Below, one piece after another: positions 47,517 to 57,912 of a stretch of DNA of 64,000 bases (position 1 is its first letter; each line of letters opens with the position of its first letter). Under the pieces are notes generated by a model that saw only the letters and a list, made by a program, of their open reading frames with translations, searched no databases and was not told the DNA's origin. Source of the DNA: Rhynchospora pubera (taxonomy: Eukaryota > Streptophyta > Magnoliopsida > Poales > Cyperaceae); assembly GCA_028095005.1 (NCBI GenBank), contig CM051459.1:117091431-117155430 (forward strand), given 5' to 3'. The translations under genes and the position numbers were made by a program.

Positions 47517-49353
47517 CAATCAATGTTGCTTGCACCAGTTATTCAGGCCGGATATTCACTTCGACATTAGTCGTATTTTTTTCTCTATATACTAAGTAGA
47601 CTGTCAACCTTTAATTTGGTGACAAATAACACTCATATTGAGCAAAAATTGCGGGTTTAAACCCGATCGAGATTTTAATGAAAATTTAAATTATAAACAA
47701 AAAGTTAGGACACTTTATCTAATGGCATTTAATGACTGGTGTCATTTTAGTTGTTTAGTCAGCTCACTTGCCGTTTAATGTCATTAGTTAATGGTGAGGT
47801 GTCTTTAGAACATTTTTATGGCAGGGAGTGTTATAATTAATATTATTAATTATTATTAATGTGGCCTATAACATTTAATTTGAACCAAGTTCATTTATGA
47901 ATTTTAATTAAATGGTGCATTGATTTTGATGAAAAATCAATGGACCGGATTCATTGAAATTCTAATCCTTCAATTGCTTAGTATTTATATTCTAATAATC
48001 TGTCAAAAATTGACACCTTTTCCTATTAATTTAGGTCATTAAGAAATAGAGACAGATTAAGAAAAATGCCACTAATTCTTCCATCAAAATTACTAAGAAA
48101 AATTAGAGAAGATCGAATTTTCGCCTTACGATGTCTTCTCTCTAATCCTATAAGTTTTAATTCATGAATTTATTTAATTTTATATGAATTACGTGAGCTT
48201 TTTGGGTAATTATAGAAATATTAAGATGAATTAATATTTCACGTCTGTCACAAGGAGAACTTAAATAAGTTTATCGTATTTTTCAAAAGCTCGCTAAAGG
48301 GTCATGAAAAAAATTGTCAATTATCCTTTCTTCTCTCTTCTTTTTCAAAAACAAAACTATCCTCCAAACTTGGTGAAATTCAAGTTGTTCTGAAATCCTT
48401 GCTTCTGTATATTGCCAGCTGTTCTACTAGCAGGAGCTTTTTGTTTGATTTATGTATCTTTTTACAAACTTACATAGGTTGTTGTACTCTTCTTCAACGA
48501 CCCATTTACATGAGTAAAAGGAATTGGACTTCTCACCATAACCTTGGGGGTTGGTTTGTTCAACTTGTACAAGTATGCATAATCTTACATCATCTCATTG
48601 TTTACTAATTATTTTATGCATACCTCCACTCAAAACAAAATAAATATATAAAAATGTTTAGAAGATGCAGAATTTTTTTGCTTAAGTGCTTTTCAAGTTT
48701 TTTGTTTAAATTCGACCTGATATGATGCATGAACGTACCAAAAGATTAAAAAGGATTTAAAGCATTGATCACTTGCTCTTTTCTTGTAATCAGAATAGAT
48801 TCATTTTGATATGGTTCCTTGATCAATTTCAATACCATTATCCTAATTCGTTGGAAAATTTACTAAATATTGCTTTATTGATTGATAATAAAGTTACTTT
48901 TATGCATTTGTGTGCTGCATTTTTCTGAATTTTGTGGAAAAACAGAAATAGGGTGTGTTTTGTAACTTTTGATAATGCTCAATATCATTCTCAACTTTGT
49001 GTGTACAGCAATCAAAGGCGTACTGGGATATTGGCAGGGGCTTTGATCTGAAAAATGAAAGACAGATATCTGGAGCTTGGCGCCTCTTCTCACATCTCTG
49101 CCTAAACATCTGAATGGTGGAACTAGAGGAGAAGAGGGATATGGAATGTTTGGGACAATGATGGAATGTTTGGGATTTTGAATTTTTGACTGATCCGAAA
49201 TGACTTACATACCTTATATATATTATTGAATGGGTGTTTCAATTCTATTTGTAATTATTGATTTCTCTAGTGATAAATTATCTGTTGACAAGCTATAGAA
49301 AAAAGGACTTCGGTAGCGTAACTTGGTCTTTTTTTGCTTGTTCATATATGAAA
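47515..49353. other. Gene-free stretch
   Basis: No supported gene. Exon-like text at 49009-49112 after an acceptor-like GTGTACAG has no recognisable domain. ORFs at 48399-48608 and 48875-49109 are not convincing. Confidence 0.5.
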
Positions 49354-49788
49354 GAGCAAGGTCCCGGTCGCGGTGCCACACTTTTTTGGTGCCACAAATA
49401 TCACATTTTACTTTTTTATTTAAAATTTTAAAATTTAAAATATAATCGTCCGATCCAAACCGTTGATCATGTTCATTTTAACTATGGATGCATTGTTATA
49501 AAATTTTATAATTTTTGTAGTATATTTGATGCTTGATCAAATGGTAAAAAATGAACGGATCGAAATAACTAAAATAGGTTAATTCTAATATGTCCATCTT
49601 TTAACCTCTTGATCAAGTACCGAATAAATTTTAAAAATTATGAAATTTTAGGACAACCCATCCTTCGTTAAAATGAACAAAATCAACGGTTTGGATCGGA
49701 TGATTATATTTTAATTTTTTTAAATTTAAAATAAAAAATAAAGTATGACATTTGTGGCAAAAAAAAGTGTGGCACCGAAATCTTACTC
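49354..49788. mobile_element. Foldback MITE with GGTGCCACAC inverted ends
   Basis: Left end GAGCAAGGTCCCGGTCGCGG then TGCCACACTTTTTT; the right end is the inverse AAAAAGTGTGGCACCG then AAATCTTACTC. The arms are complementary over most of 200 bases. The inner core CCAAACCGTTGATCATGTTC is shared with the foldback element at 9356-9788. No clear target-site duplication. Confidence 0.8.
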
Positions 49789-49910
49789 ATGTTTCATTGG
49801 GATATGCTAGTTCAATTTGAAAAAATGTATTTCATTGATTCATGACCGTATATAATTAGCTCATCAGCTTGACTTTATTACAGTGAGTTTCAAATATTAA
49901 TTTAGTAATC

Positions 49911-50219
49911 AGAGACCTCTCAGCACTGCAAAATATCGCCAGAAGAAATGAGCAAGAAGATCATCAGAGAGATGGACACATCACAGACGATTCTTCCTCG
50001 GCTCATAACTGAACTCTTATAGGCTTCTGGCTTCTTAATAATCTTAGACTTGCTAAGCTGATGTTAATCTCTTATGGTAGTTGTTGGATTCTTCTGTTCT
50101 CTTGAAACTTTTCTTTTCTTCTGTTTAGATTGTTGGATTGTTTGTATGACTCTTTGCCTTGCTTAATGGAAAGCCGGCTCCCCTGCTTGGGGCGCTTTTA
50201 GCTCAAAAAAAAAAAAAAT
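49911..50219 (+). mobile_element. Retroposed sequence with poly-A tail and 17-bp target-site duplication
   Basis: A 309-bp insert ends CTTAATGGAAAGCCGGCTCC then CTGCTTGGGGCGC and a tail of about 14 A. It is bounded by ATATTAATTTAGTAATC on both sides (49894-49910, 50220-50236). The end resembles plant L1 3' tails. Either a 5'-truncated LINE or a retroposed transcript; no coding sequence was recognised. Confidence 0.8.
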
Positions 50220-50236
50220 ATATTAATTTAGTAATC

Positions 50237-50754
50237 CTACTGAGACTTGTATAAAAAGGAACGCATTAACACATAATAAAAATTTTCATCTCCGCGCCAA
50301 ATCATACAACGCACCCTGTGAAGCATTTTCACATACAACTGTTCTGCATATTGTATCGTCTTAAAAATTAAAATTACCAACACGGGCAATTCTTGATAAC
50401 AGTCTGTATGCTATTAAACATCATTAACAGGCGTCAGGTGTGATGGTGTTAACAGTCTGTATGCTAATTATTGTAGACTAACCCCAAAAAATCTCATTAC
50501 TTTTAACCTTGCTGTTAATCACTGTAAAATATTAGGTATGACTTAATTCTCTGCCTTATAAGAAATTTTGGGCCTGGGCCTTAGTTCCTTGTACTTGATG
50601 ACATATGATCAAACTCTCCTGCTAAAGAATATTATGATATAATTAAGTATTAATGATCCTACTACTTGATCTAGGCCTCTAGGGGTACTCTAGTCCTGTT
50701 TTATGGCGAATTCATCAAATTAGCCTGCTTACCTTTCCCCTCTTTCCTGCTCCA
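50237..50754. other. 5' flank of PPR gene 2
   Basis: The last 120 bases (ATTCATCAAATTAGCCTGCT and around) are homologous to the same position before PPR gene 1, so the duplication includes the proximal promoter and leader. No TATA box was recognised in the shared part. Confidence 0.6.
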
Positions 50755-52539
50755 GTGCTCCGCTCCATTCGACCTTCAATGAGTGGCAAGGCAGCGAAGC
50801 CGCTGGCCAGTCAAGTGGAGCAAAGATGCGACGCAGAGAAGCTTCAGCTGCAACAGTTCGTCTCTCGTTTTCTTTGCCTTCTCTCTCCCGACATTACTCC
50901 CCCACCTTCCGTCCTTGCTCTCAACGGCATTCTCAAATCCATCGCCAAAATCAACCATCCCGACAGCTTCCCAACCCTACTCGCTCTCTTCAATCGCTTT
51001 AAGAGAGCCAGACACAGACACAGACCAAGCGTCTCGCCAACTGTCCATACCTTTGGCCTCGTCATCAACTGTTGTCGTCACATGGGTCGGGTGGATCTCG
51101 GATTCTGCGTGCTTGGCCAGTCGTTGCGAGAAGGATGTGGTGCTAGTACCATCATGTTCGGCTCTCTTATCAAAGGGCTCTGTGAAGCGAAGCACCTTGG
51201 GGATGCAGCTAAGGTACTTGCTAAAATGCCACTGTTGGGATGTCGTCCTCATTTGATCATTTACAACTCTCTTATTGATGCTTTTTGCAAATGTGGTAAA
51301 ACTACGACAGGGCTTGAGCTGAGTCGTAGGATGGCGGTAGAAGGGAGTTGCTGTAAGCCTAATGTTGTAACTTACAGCACTCTCATCCATGGATTTTGCA
51401 GAGAGGGTGAGATTGCTGAGGCTAGGAAGGTGCTCCATGAAATGATCACCGCAAGAGTGAAACCTAATGTAATCACTTTTAACATTCTAATTGATGGCCT
51501 TTACAAGAATGGGGATGTTGAGGCAGCACAAAAGGTGTTTAAAGAAATGCCTACCTATGGTGTTGTTCCTAATTTGAATACCCACAACAGTCTTATTGAT
51601 GGTCTTTGCAAGAATGGGGATGTTAGTGCAGCACGAAGAGTGTTTGAAGATATGCCTGCCCATGGAGTTGTTGCTGATTTGTTTACCTACAACATTCTTA
51701 TTGATGGCTTTTTCAAAAATGGTGACAGAAATAGTGCATTGAGAATGTTTGAAAAAATGATTGCTAAAGGAGTAGCTCCCGATATTATTACCCACAGTTC
51801 CCTTATTCTTGGTTCTTTTGGAGTCGGTGACAGTCACAAGGCATTTCAATTATATGAAGAATTATTTGGCTGCGGACTTCAACCAAATGTGTACACATAT
51901 ACTACCTTAATACATGGTTGTTGCAAAGAAGGTGCCTTTTTGCGTGCTTTAGAGCTTCTTCACGAAATGATAGCGCAAGGAGTGATGCCAAATGTTGTCA
52001 CATACAATTGTCTAATCCATGGGCTCTCTTCTGTTGGTGAGTGGAGCCATTCAATTGCGATATTTCGCAAGATGGTAAGTCAAGGTATTTCACCAAATGT
52101 AGTGACTTTTAACACATATATCGATTCCCTGTGCAAGCACGGCTTAACCTATGAAGCAGAGAAGCTGGTCGGTTTAATGGAGGAAATAGGTGTTAAACCT
52201 AATGTAATAACTATCACGTCCTTGTTGCATGGTTATGTATTGGAAGGTCGTGTTGATGAAGCGACAGATCTTTTCAACACGATGACTCAAAAAGGCATTG
52301 TGCCGAATCAGCATAGTTACAATACGTTAATCAATGGCTATTGTAAATCTGGTAGAATCATTGAGGCTCTACAATTGGTTGAAAAGATGATGATGCAAGG
52401 TCTTAAGCCGGATGATATCACCATTGACATAATTTTATGTGGATTAAGTAACTGCGAGAATCCAGATGAAGTGAAATTGTTCATCTCAGGGATGGGTGAT
52501 GGAAGAAAACTTTTAGAAGAATTGAACCGCTGTAAATAG
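50755..52539 (+). CDS. P-class pentatricopeptide repeat protein 2, intronless
   Basis: 594 aa from the first ATG, or 586 aa from the ATG at 50779 that matches the start of PPR protein 1 (MSGKAAKPLAS); the second start is the safer choice because the eight extra residues lack a counterpart. The basic N-terminus and a dozen or so PPR motifs align with the paralogue from end to end, with several indels near residues 15-25 and 85. No E or DYW extension. Differences between the two cluster at motif positions such as KPNVITFN against NSDVITIN, so RNA targets may differ. A 243-bp stretch is almost identical to the paralogue (see findings). Likely an organellar RNA-binding protein. Intact. Confidence 0.92.
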   Translation: MLRSIRPSMSGKAAKPLASQVEQRCDAEKLQLQQFVSRFLCLLSPDITPPPSVLALNGILKSIAKINHPDSFPTLLALFNRFKRARHRHRPSVSPTVHTFGLVINCCRHMGRVDLGFCVLGQSLREGCGASTIMFGSLIKGLCEAKHLGDAAKVLAKMPLLGCRPHLIIYNSLIDAFCKCGKTTTGLELSRRMAVEGSCCKPNVVTYSTLIHGFCREGEIAEARKVLHEMITARVKPNVITFNILIDGLYKNGDVEAAQKVFKEMPTYGVVPNLNTHNSLIDGLCKNGDVSAARRVFEDMPAHGVVADLFTYNILIDGFFKNGDRNSALRMFEKMIAKGVAPDIITHSSLILGSFGVGDSHKAFQLYEELFGCGLQPNVYTYTTLIHGCCKEGAFLRALELLHEMIAQGVMPNVVTYNCLIHGLSSVGEWSHSIAIFRKMVSQGISPNVVTFNTYIDSLCKHGLTYEAEKLVGLMEEIGVKPNVITITSLLHGYVLEGRVDEATDLFNTMTQKGIVPNQHSYNTLINGYCKSGRIIEALQLVEKMMMQGLKPDDITIDIILCGLSNCENPDEVKLFISGMGDGRKLLEELNRCK

Positions 52540-53000
52540 TCTTGCCTGTTACACCTTATTCCAATTAACCAGATCCTCTTGCACACTATTGAGCTGGGAA
52601 GATCAGCTTTCACAATTTGTTGAATGTAGTTTGGGTACGTTTTGAATTTTCATTTGAATTATGTGGGGGTACTAAATTTGTGGCATATGACGGTTCATCC
52701 GTTATCAGGCCTAAGGCTAAGCAGAGCCAGAGGGAAGTGGAGGGGTGGGGTTAGGTGTTTAGAGACTGAATTTTATAAAAATTCACTGACATTTGTGGCA
52801 TATTACGGTGAGGAGGATAAGCTCAAGTTCGCTCCAAAATTAATTTTCTTTTTAACATCAAAAGTCCATAGGCATATATTAAATGATTTTAATTATCAAT
52901 TACTGATTCTGCCATAAGTCCCCATTATCAAAAGATTTTCCTTCTCGAGTAAAGAATATGAATCTGTTCCCAATTCCGATGCCGCTCTCATTCATCCATA
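52540..53000. other. 3' flank of PPR gene 2
   Basis: Homologous to 30615-31201 with deletions (one of about 90 bases near 52800). Homology stops exactly at the CTAG of Helitron E. Confidence 0.75.
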
Positions 53001-53028
53001 CTAGTGGGGGCGTCGCGCGTTGCGCGAC
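53001..53028 (-). mobile_element. 3' terminus of Helitron E (body extends rightward, 5' end not found)
   Basis: CTAG (53004-53001 on the minus strand) is preceded by a GTCGCGC/GCGCGAC hairpin with a 3-base loop (53012-53028) and follows host A (53000). The duplicated PPR flank supplies the empty site: CCATA then TAAATTTG at 31197-31209. The predicted right flank TAAATTTG was not seen by eye before the window end, so the 5' end may lie outside or be lost. Confidence 0.85.
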
Positions 53029-56000
53029 CTATTTTTATCACATATAACTATTGTGAACATGTCACTTACAATAGAAATAAAATTTATTATATAAGATAAA
53101 TGTGACTAAAAAAAAAAATATGAAAGTGGGAATCCCATGCAAATTTGAAAGAAAAGGGAACAAAAGTGAAGATTAAACTAAAATATAAAGCAGGTTGATA
53201 GCCACCCTTGCAAGCTATTGTCTTTGCTACAACAGTTCTCACAGGCCCCATGAGGAGTTAAGTAAGAAGGAAAAAGAATCATAAGCATAGAAATGTGCAA
53301 GAAATCAGAAATTAGGCATAAATGAATAACCTAGGAGAGGAAAGGAATAAGCTGCGCAAGCAGAGTAGAGAATCAACAATAGAAGGTGTAGACTTGTATA
53401 GACCCACAGAAATCAAAGAGCTACCTCCCTACAGTAAATTGCGTCCACCCATACAGAGGAATCAATGCACAAATGGGGCATATAAGTGAAGCAAGGCACA
53501 GATTTGAGCCTATCGCAAAAAGAATTGAACTCAATCTACAGAGATAGTTAATTGATACTTGGGGCATATAAGTGAGGTAAGGCACAGATTTGTGTTGTCC
53601 AGAAACATGATTACCTAGCTAATTGATAACTAACAATATGATTCATTACTGGTTCGTGAATATTCTCCTAGTTGATAGATTATCAAATAATGTAGGAAAC
53701 ATATAGAGACATGAAGACATGTATCTAAGAAAAAAATTAAACTCAGCATACATGTTGTTACTTGAAAGACAAACAACTGGATAGCCTGCAAAAAAAAGAA
53801 GAATAAATATAAATAATACACACACCAGACACAAAATAATAGCAAAAAGCTGCCGTTTGAAGAACTAAATATATTTTACCTGAGTGAAGGAAAACAAAAG
53901 AAGAAGCAAATACAGGACCTTTGACCCACTGTGACTCCACCAATTATGTCAATTTAATTGTGGATATTCAATTCAATGTGATTATAAACCTAAAGTTATG
54001 TTGATTTCTCCTTTTTTTTGTGTACCATTGTTTGAGCACCAGCAAAAAAAAAAAAATTAGAATCAATAAAAAAACAAAATCCGTGAAATTGTAGATGAAA
54101 TTGAAATTGGTGACCTGCAAATTAAAGATACAAAACGAAGAAGAGAGACTCAAGAAGCAAGAAGCCACTCAATGATTCCCAGGATCCAATCAACCGCCAA
54201 CTTGAACTAATTCGGCCATTATCTCATTGCATCCGACCAGACTAAACTTGAGGCTGAGCACCACCAAGGAAGTTCATATTGCGAAATTGAAGCTATCAAA
54301 AGTACAATGGAACTCCTAAGATTCTTCACGAATAATTTCTAGCAAGAGAGGATCATTTCGTTAAATTAATTTTGATAATATTTTCATAATCAAGCTATGT
54401 ATAATTTAGGACTGACCCTTGTGCATGTTGTTTGTTGGAACCAGATTCTGCTAGTAGTTTTTGTCCTGCCCAACCCAGATCAGATAACATATCTAAATCT
54501 TACCCCATTTTGTATCTAGAACTTCATATTCAACCATGACTTCATTTTGATTGTTCATTCGCAGGGCTATAGTAACCTCAGATAGTATTCATCACAAAAA
54601 CTACATGGGGCATTTGCAGTATATGCCCACGTTTAGAATTTGATGTCGAACATTTATTCATGCTTGCTATATTAATCTATTCATGAAATTCAAACTTGAA
54701 ATGAAACAATTATCATGCATTTATTTGATAGCCAAATTAAATTCTTCTCTAAATTTGTTCTGTGAAATCTTTCCAAATATTTAAACAGTTAACTCGCAAA
54801 ATGCAAATCCACCACCATGAGATTAAAGCCCATACCAGTAAATATGGCAGAGAAAACAGTAGCCAATCGATGCTTCGTTTTCCTTTGTGCTCTACATGCA
54901 TTATGCATTGCTTCAGTGCTTATTCCTTATTCTCCCTGGCACCAGCAATATTCTATTCACAATGTATTCTCAAGAATTGGATGTTCGAATCTGGGGTTGA
55001 TGGGCAGGTGTGTTTCATAGCTCCTCACTATCTTGTTTTACCATATTCCAAGAAAGAAGGAAAGAAGTGTATTTATAGAAACCGAACTGTCCTTCCCATG
55101 ATCCAGCAAATTAAGTTCTTTCTGAGTATCTAAGAAATACAAAACAAATAAATAAATCAACATATATACCTACACTATTTTATAGGGACAATTCTGGCAT
55201 TACACTTCAAAATCCAACATGCAAATTATATGAATATTACGCAGATAAGAAATCAACAGAATATTAAGCACCTTTAATTTACCATTGAATATTTAATTTA
55301 AAATTTGTAGCGGCAAGTTTTTATAGCCTCTGGAAAATATCAATGACCATAGTTACATAAAAAAAAATTCACACACAGACAATGCACAATGTTAATAATA
55401 CACCAAAATTTTTTGGACATACCAAAATATTTATTTACTTGGTTCGAAGACACTGTGATGGTTAGGTAGCTACGGCAGCTCAAAAAATATAAAATTTTAA
55501 AAAAAACCAGAGATAAATTAGAAGCAACAGGTTTCAGAAATGGAAAAGCTAAAGATTGCCATGATAAAAACAATAAAAATGTAAAGTTACTGTATAGAAG
55601 CACAAATATTACCATAGGACACTCTTCATCTCTGACCAATCAGGCCTAATGCAAATTGGAAATTGGAAAATAATTACAAAAAGAAAGGAAGATCAGTAAT
55701 TCACAATGAGCCTAAGTGATCTCAGGTCTCATGTACAGAACGATTGCAAGGGAAAGGGAAGCTGACCTCGCATCGCTTGACCTCATGCCTCGTGTTCATA
55801 ATGAGCACTTTATCCTTACTCGCAGTTCCTGATCTCAGGCCCAGCCTGAGCGATCTACATCCAATCTCATCTAGCACAAACTTATTCGATTTTTTATAAA
55901 GCGATAACAAAGGTGCTGGCACCAGTGCAAACAACAGAAAATGGCTCAATTAAGTGTGGACAAATTTGATCAATGTAAATGGCTCAGTTAAGTGATTGGA

Positions 56001-57883
56001 CAAATTCAACCTATAAATGTCTCAGATATTGTTTAAATTAGATGCTACTCATGTGGTATAATAATTGTGATTGGAGAAATATAAATAAGAAGATTATGTT
56101 AAGGATGCAGGTTTCTTGTGAAATTTCTTTTCTTGGCAGTGTAGCAGTTCACCAAACTGATTAAATAAATAAAGAATAAAAATAAAACAAATACTTATGA
56201 GTATAATTAAACTTGAGCAGATTATATTTAAACAAAAACAAAGAAGGATGTGCATTTAATCATTTAAAGAAAACACATTTAGAGAAATGGTGAAAATTTG
56301 TAAAACCTTGCTTAGCTGCATGTGTTAGTAATCTGTGACAGTCCAATGTACTACCCCTATGTCATAATACAATTTCATCAGTATGTAAAATCTAATTTGT
56401 TTCAATATTTGACAACTACTTGTCCATACCGGTACAGTATTGAGTGACAGTAGGCACCAAACCTTTAATTAATATAAGCAAAAGTGATGATGCAAAATCA
56501 AGCAATTCAACATATACTACTGGTAAGGTGGCATCCAATGCACCAATACGGATCCTATTCTGTAACACATTCATACAGTCATACATAGTACCATATTCTC
56601 GAATAAAGGTACTGATAATGATTTTTATTTTCATCTAAAAAAAGAATGTAAATACTTCATAAAGGAAAGGAAATCAACTAACGTGAGCCCAGCAGCGTTA
56701 TAATTATACCCAAGCCCTTTAAAAATTAGTCATATTTTTGGATATAAAATATTAAATATTCGACAGTATAAAATATGATTCATAGTCATCTGGAACTAAT
56801 ACAGATCTAGAATTCCTTAAAGGCCCTTCACGTATATATTCCACTTAAAACCTTTCAATTATAAATTAGCAAGTATGATGGGATTATGCTATTGCAATTC
56901 CTTCATGAGTAAACCTCATTGATTCAGTAGCTTCCTATATATACGCAAACTGCTTTGGAATAAAGATTAATTTAGTAGAAGCATTATGTAATACACCTGA
57001 ACTAATTCATATCAAAGAAAAGATCTAGCATTATGTTCCAAGCATTTAGAAGCTTACCAATTTAAAAACTAACAAAATCACAAAGGGAACCGAGCTGGAG
57101 AAGGATCCATCTCTGAGAAGGCACAGAAGGAAAAGAGAAGGAGAGGGAAGCTTCTTCTCATAGGGAACCGAGCGAGGCAGGAGAAGGCAGCGAGAGAGAG
57201 CGCAAGCTTCCATTGCTTCCATATTTGGAATTAGTCGTGAACACAATTTTAGGGACATATTTGGAATTAGTCGTGAACAATTTATCATATACCTGCTCAC
57301 CCCTTTACCCAAGCCCAGTAAGAGAACCCCATCAAGTACAAACGAATTGTTTGTTGGTATGAATTTAATTTTGATCAAGGTATCTTAGACTCACATGAGT
57401 CATGTATTGCTATAATTTAATTATATGTTGCTGTAGATTGAATATTGTGATTGCTCTTTACAGCAAGCAAACTGGTAAAAAAGAAAGATACCTCCATCGC
57501 TGTGAGTCTGAGCATGTACAACATCATCTCTTGGGTCTATCAACAGATTTTCTGGTACTGTGCTGATAAAAGCATGTAGTATGCCCATAGAGTTAATTCA
57601 ACACCTATATATGGACATAACAAAAGCATAAGAAGAAAAATGGCAAGCTTTCTGTATTAATTAGCAATATTAATGTGTGTAATAAAATTTTATTGAAGGC
57701 TTTGCACAACCTGTAAATGATTACTCAGAAATTAACAACCATGGACCCTTGATTCCTCTATATAACGCATGAACATTTCAAAACTGAACACCATTTAATG
57801 ACATAATTAGGATTTTATGACAATGTAATGACATATCCTTTACAGGTTTGTAATTTCAAAACTGAACACCATTTAATAATTAA
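53029..57883. other. Probable Helitron E interior with unidentified exon-like blocks
   Basis: No intact gene. Minus-strand blocks with exon-like borders lie at about 57590-57490 (VPENLLIDPRDDVVHAQTHS), 57360-57285 (IPTNNSFVLDGVLLLGLGKG) and 56640-56430 (EYGTMYDCMNVLQNRIRIGA, then LDATLPVVYVELLDFA). I do not recognise their source. A 34-bp unit (ATATTTGGAATTAGTCGTGA) is tandemly duplicated near 57220-57290. Confidence 0.45.
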
Positions 57884-57912
57884 CTAGGTGGGAACATCAA
57901 GCTTCGCTCGAT
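57884..57912 (-). mobile_element. 3' terminus of Helitron F (body extends rightward, 5' end not found)
   Basis: CTAG (57887-57884) is preceded on the minus strand by an ATCGAGC/GCTTGAT hairpin (57896-57912, one mismatch) and follows A at 57883. The end matches Helitron C, so the two are one family. A matching 5' end (TCTATATAGTATAAT) was not found to the right. Confidence 0.75.

Noticed and set aside
47310..47519. ORF rich in Tyr-Ile
   Set aside because: Translation of the (TA)n microsatellite.
48399..49112. Possible small spliced gene
   Set aside because: Acceptor-like sites and short open blocks exist, but no phase-consistent model or recognisable protein results.
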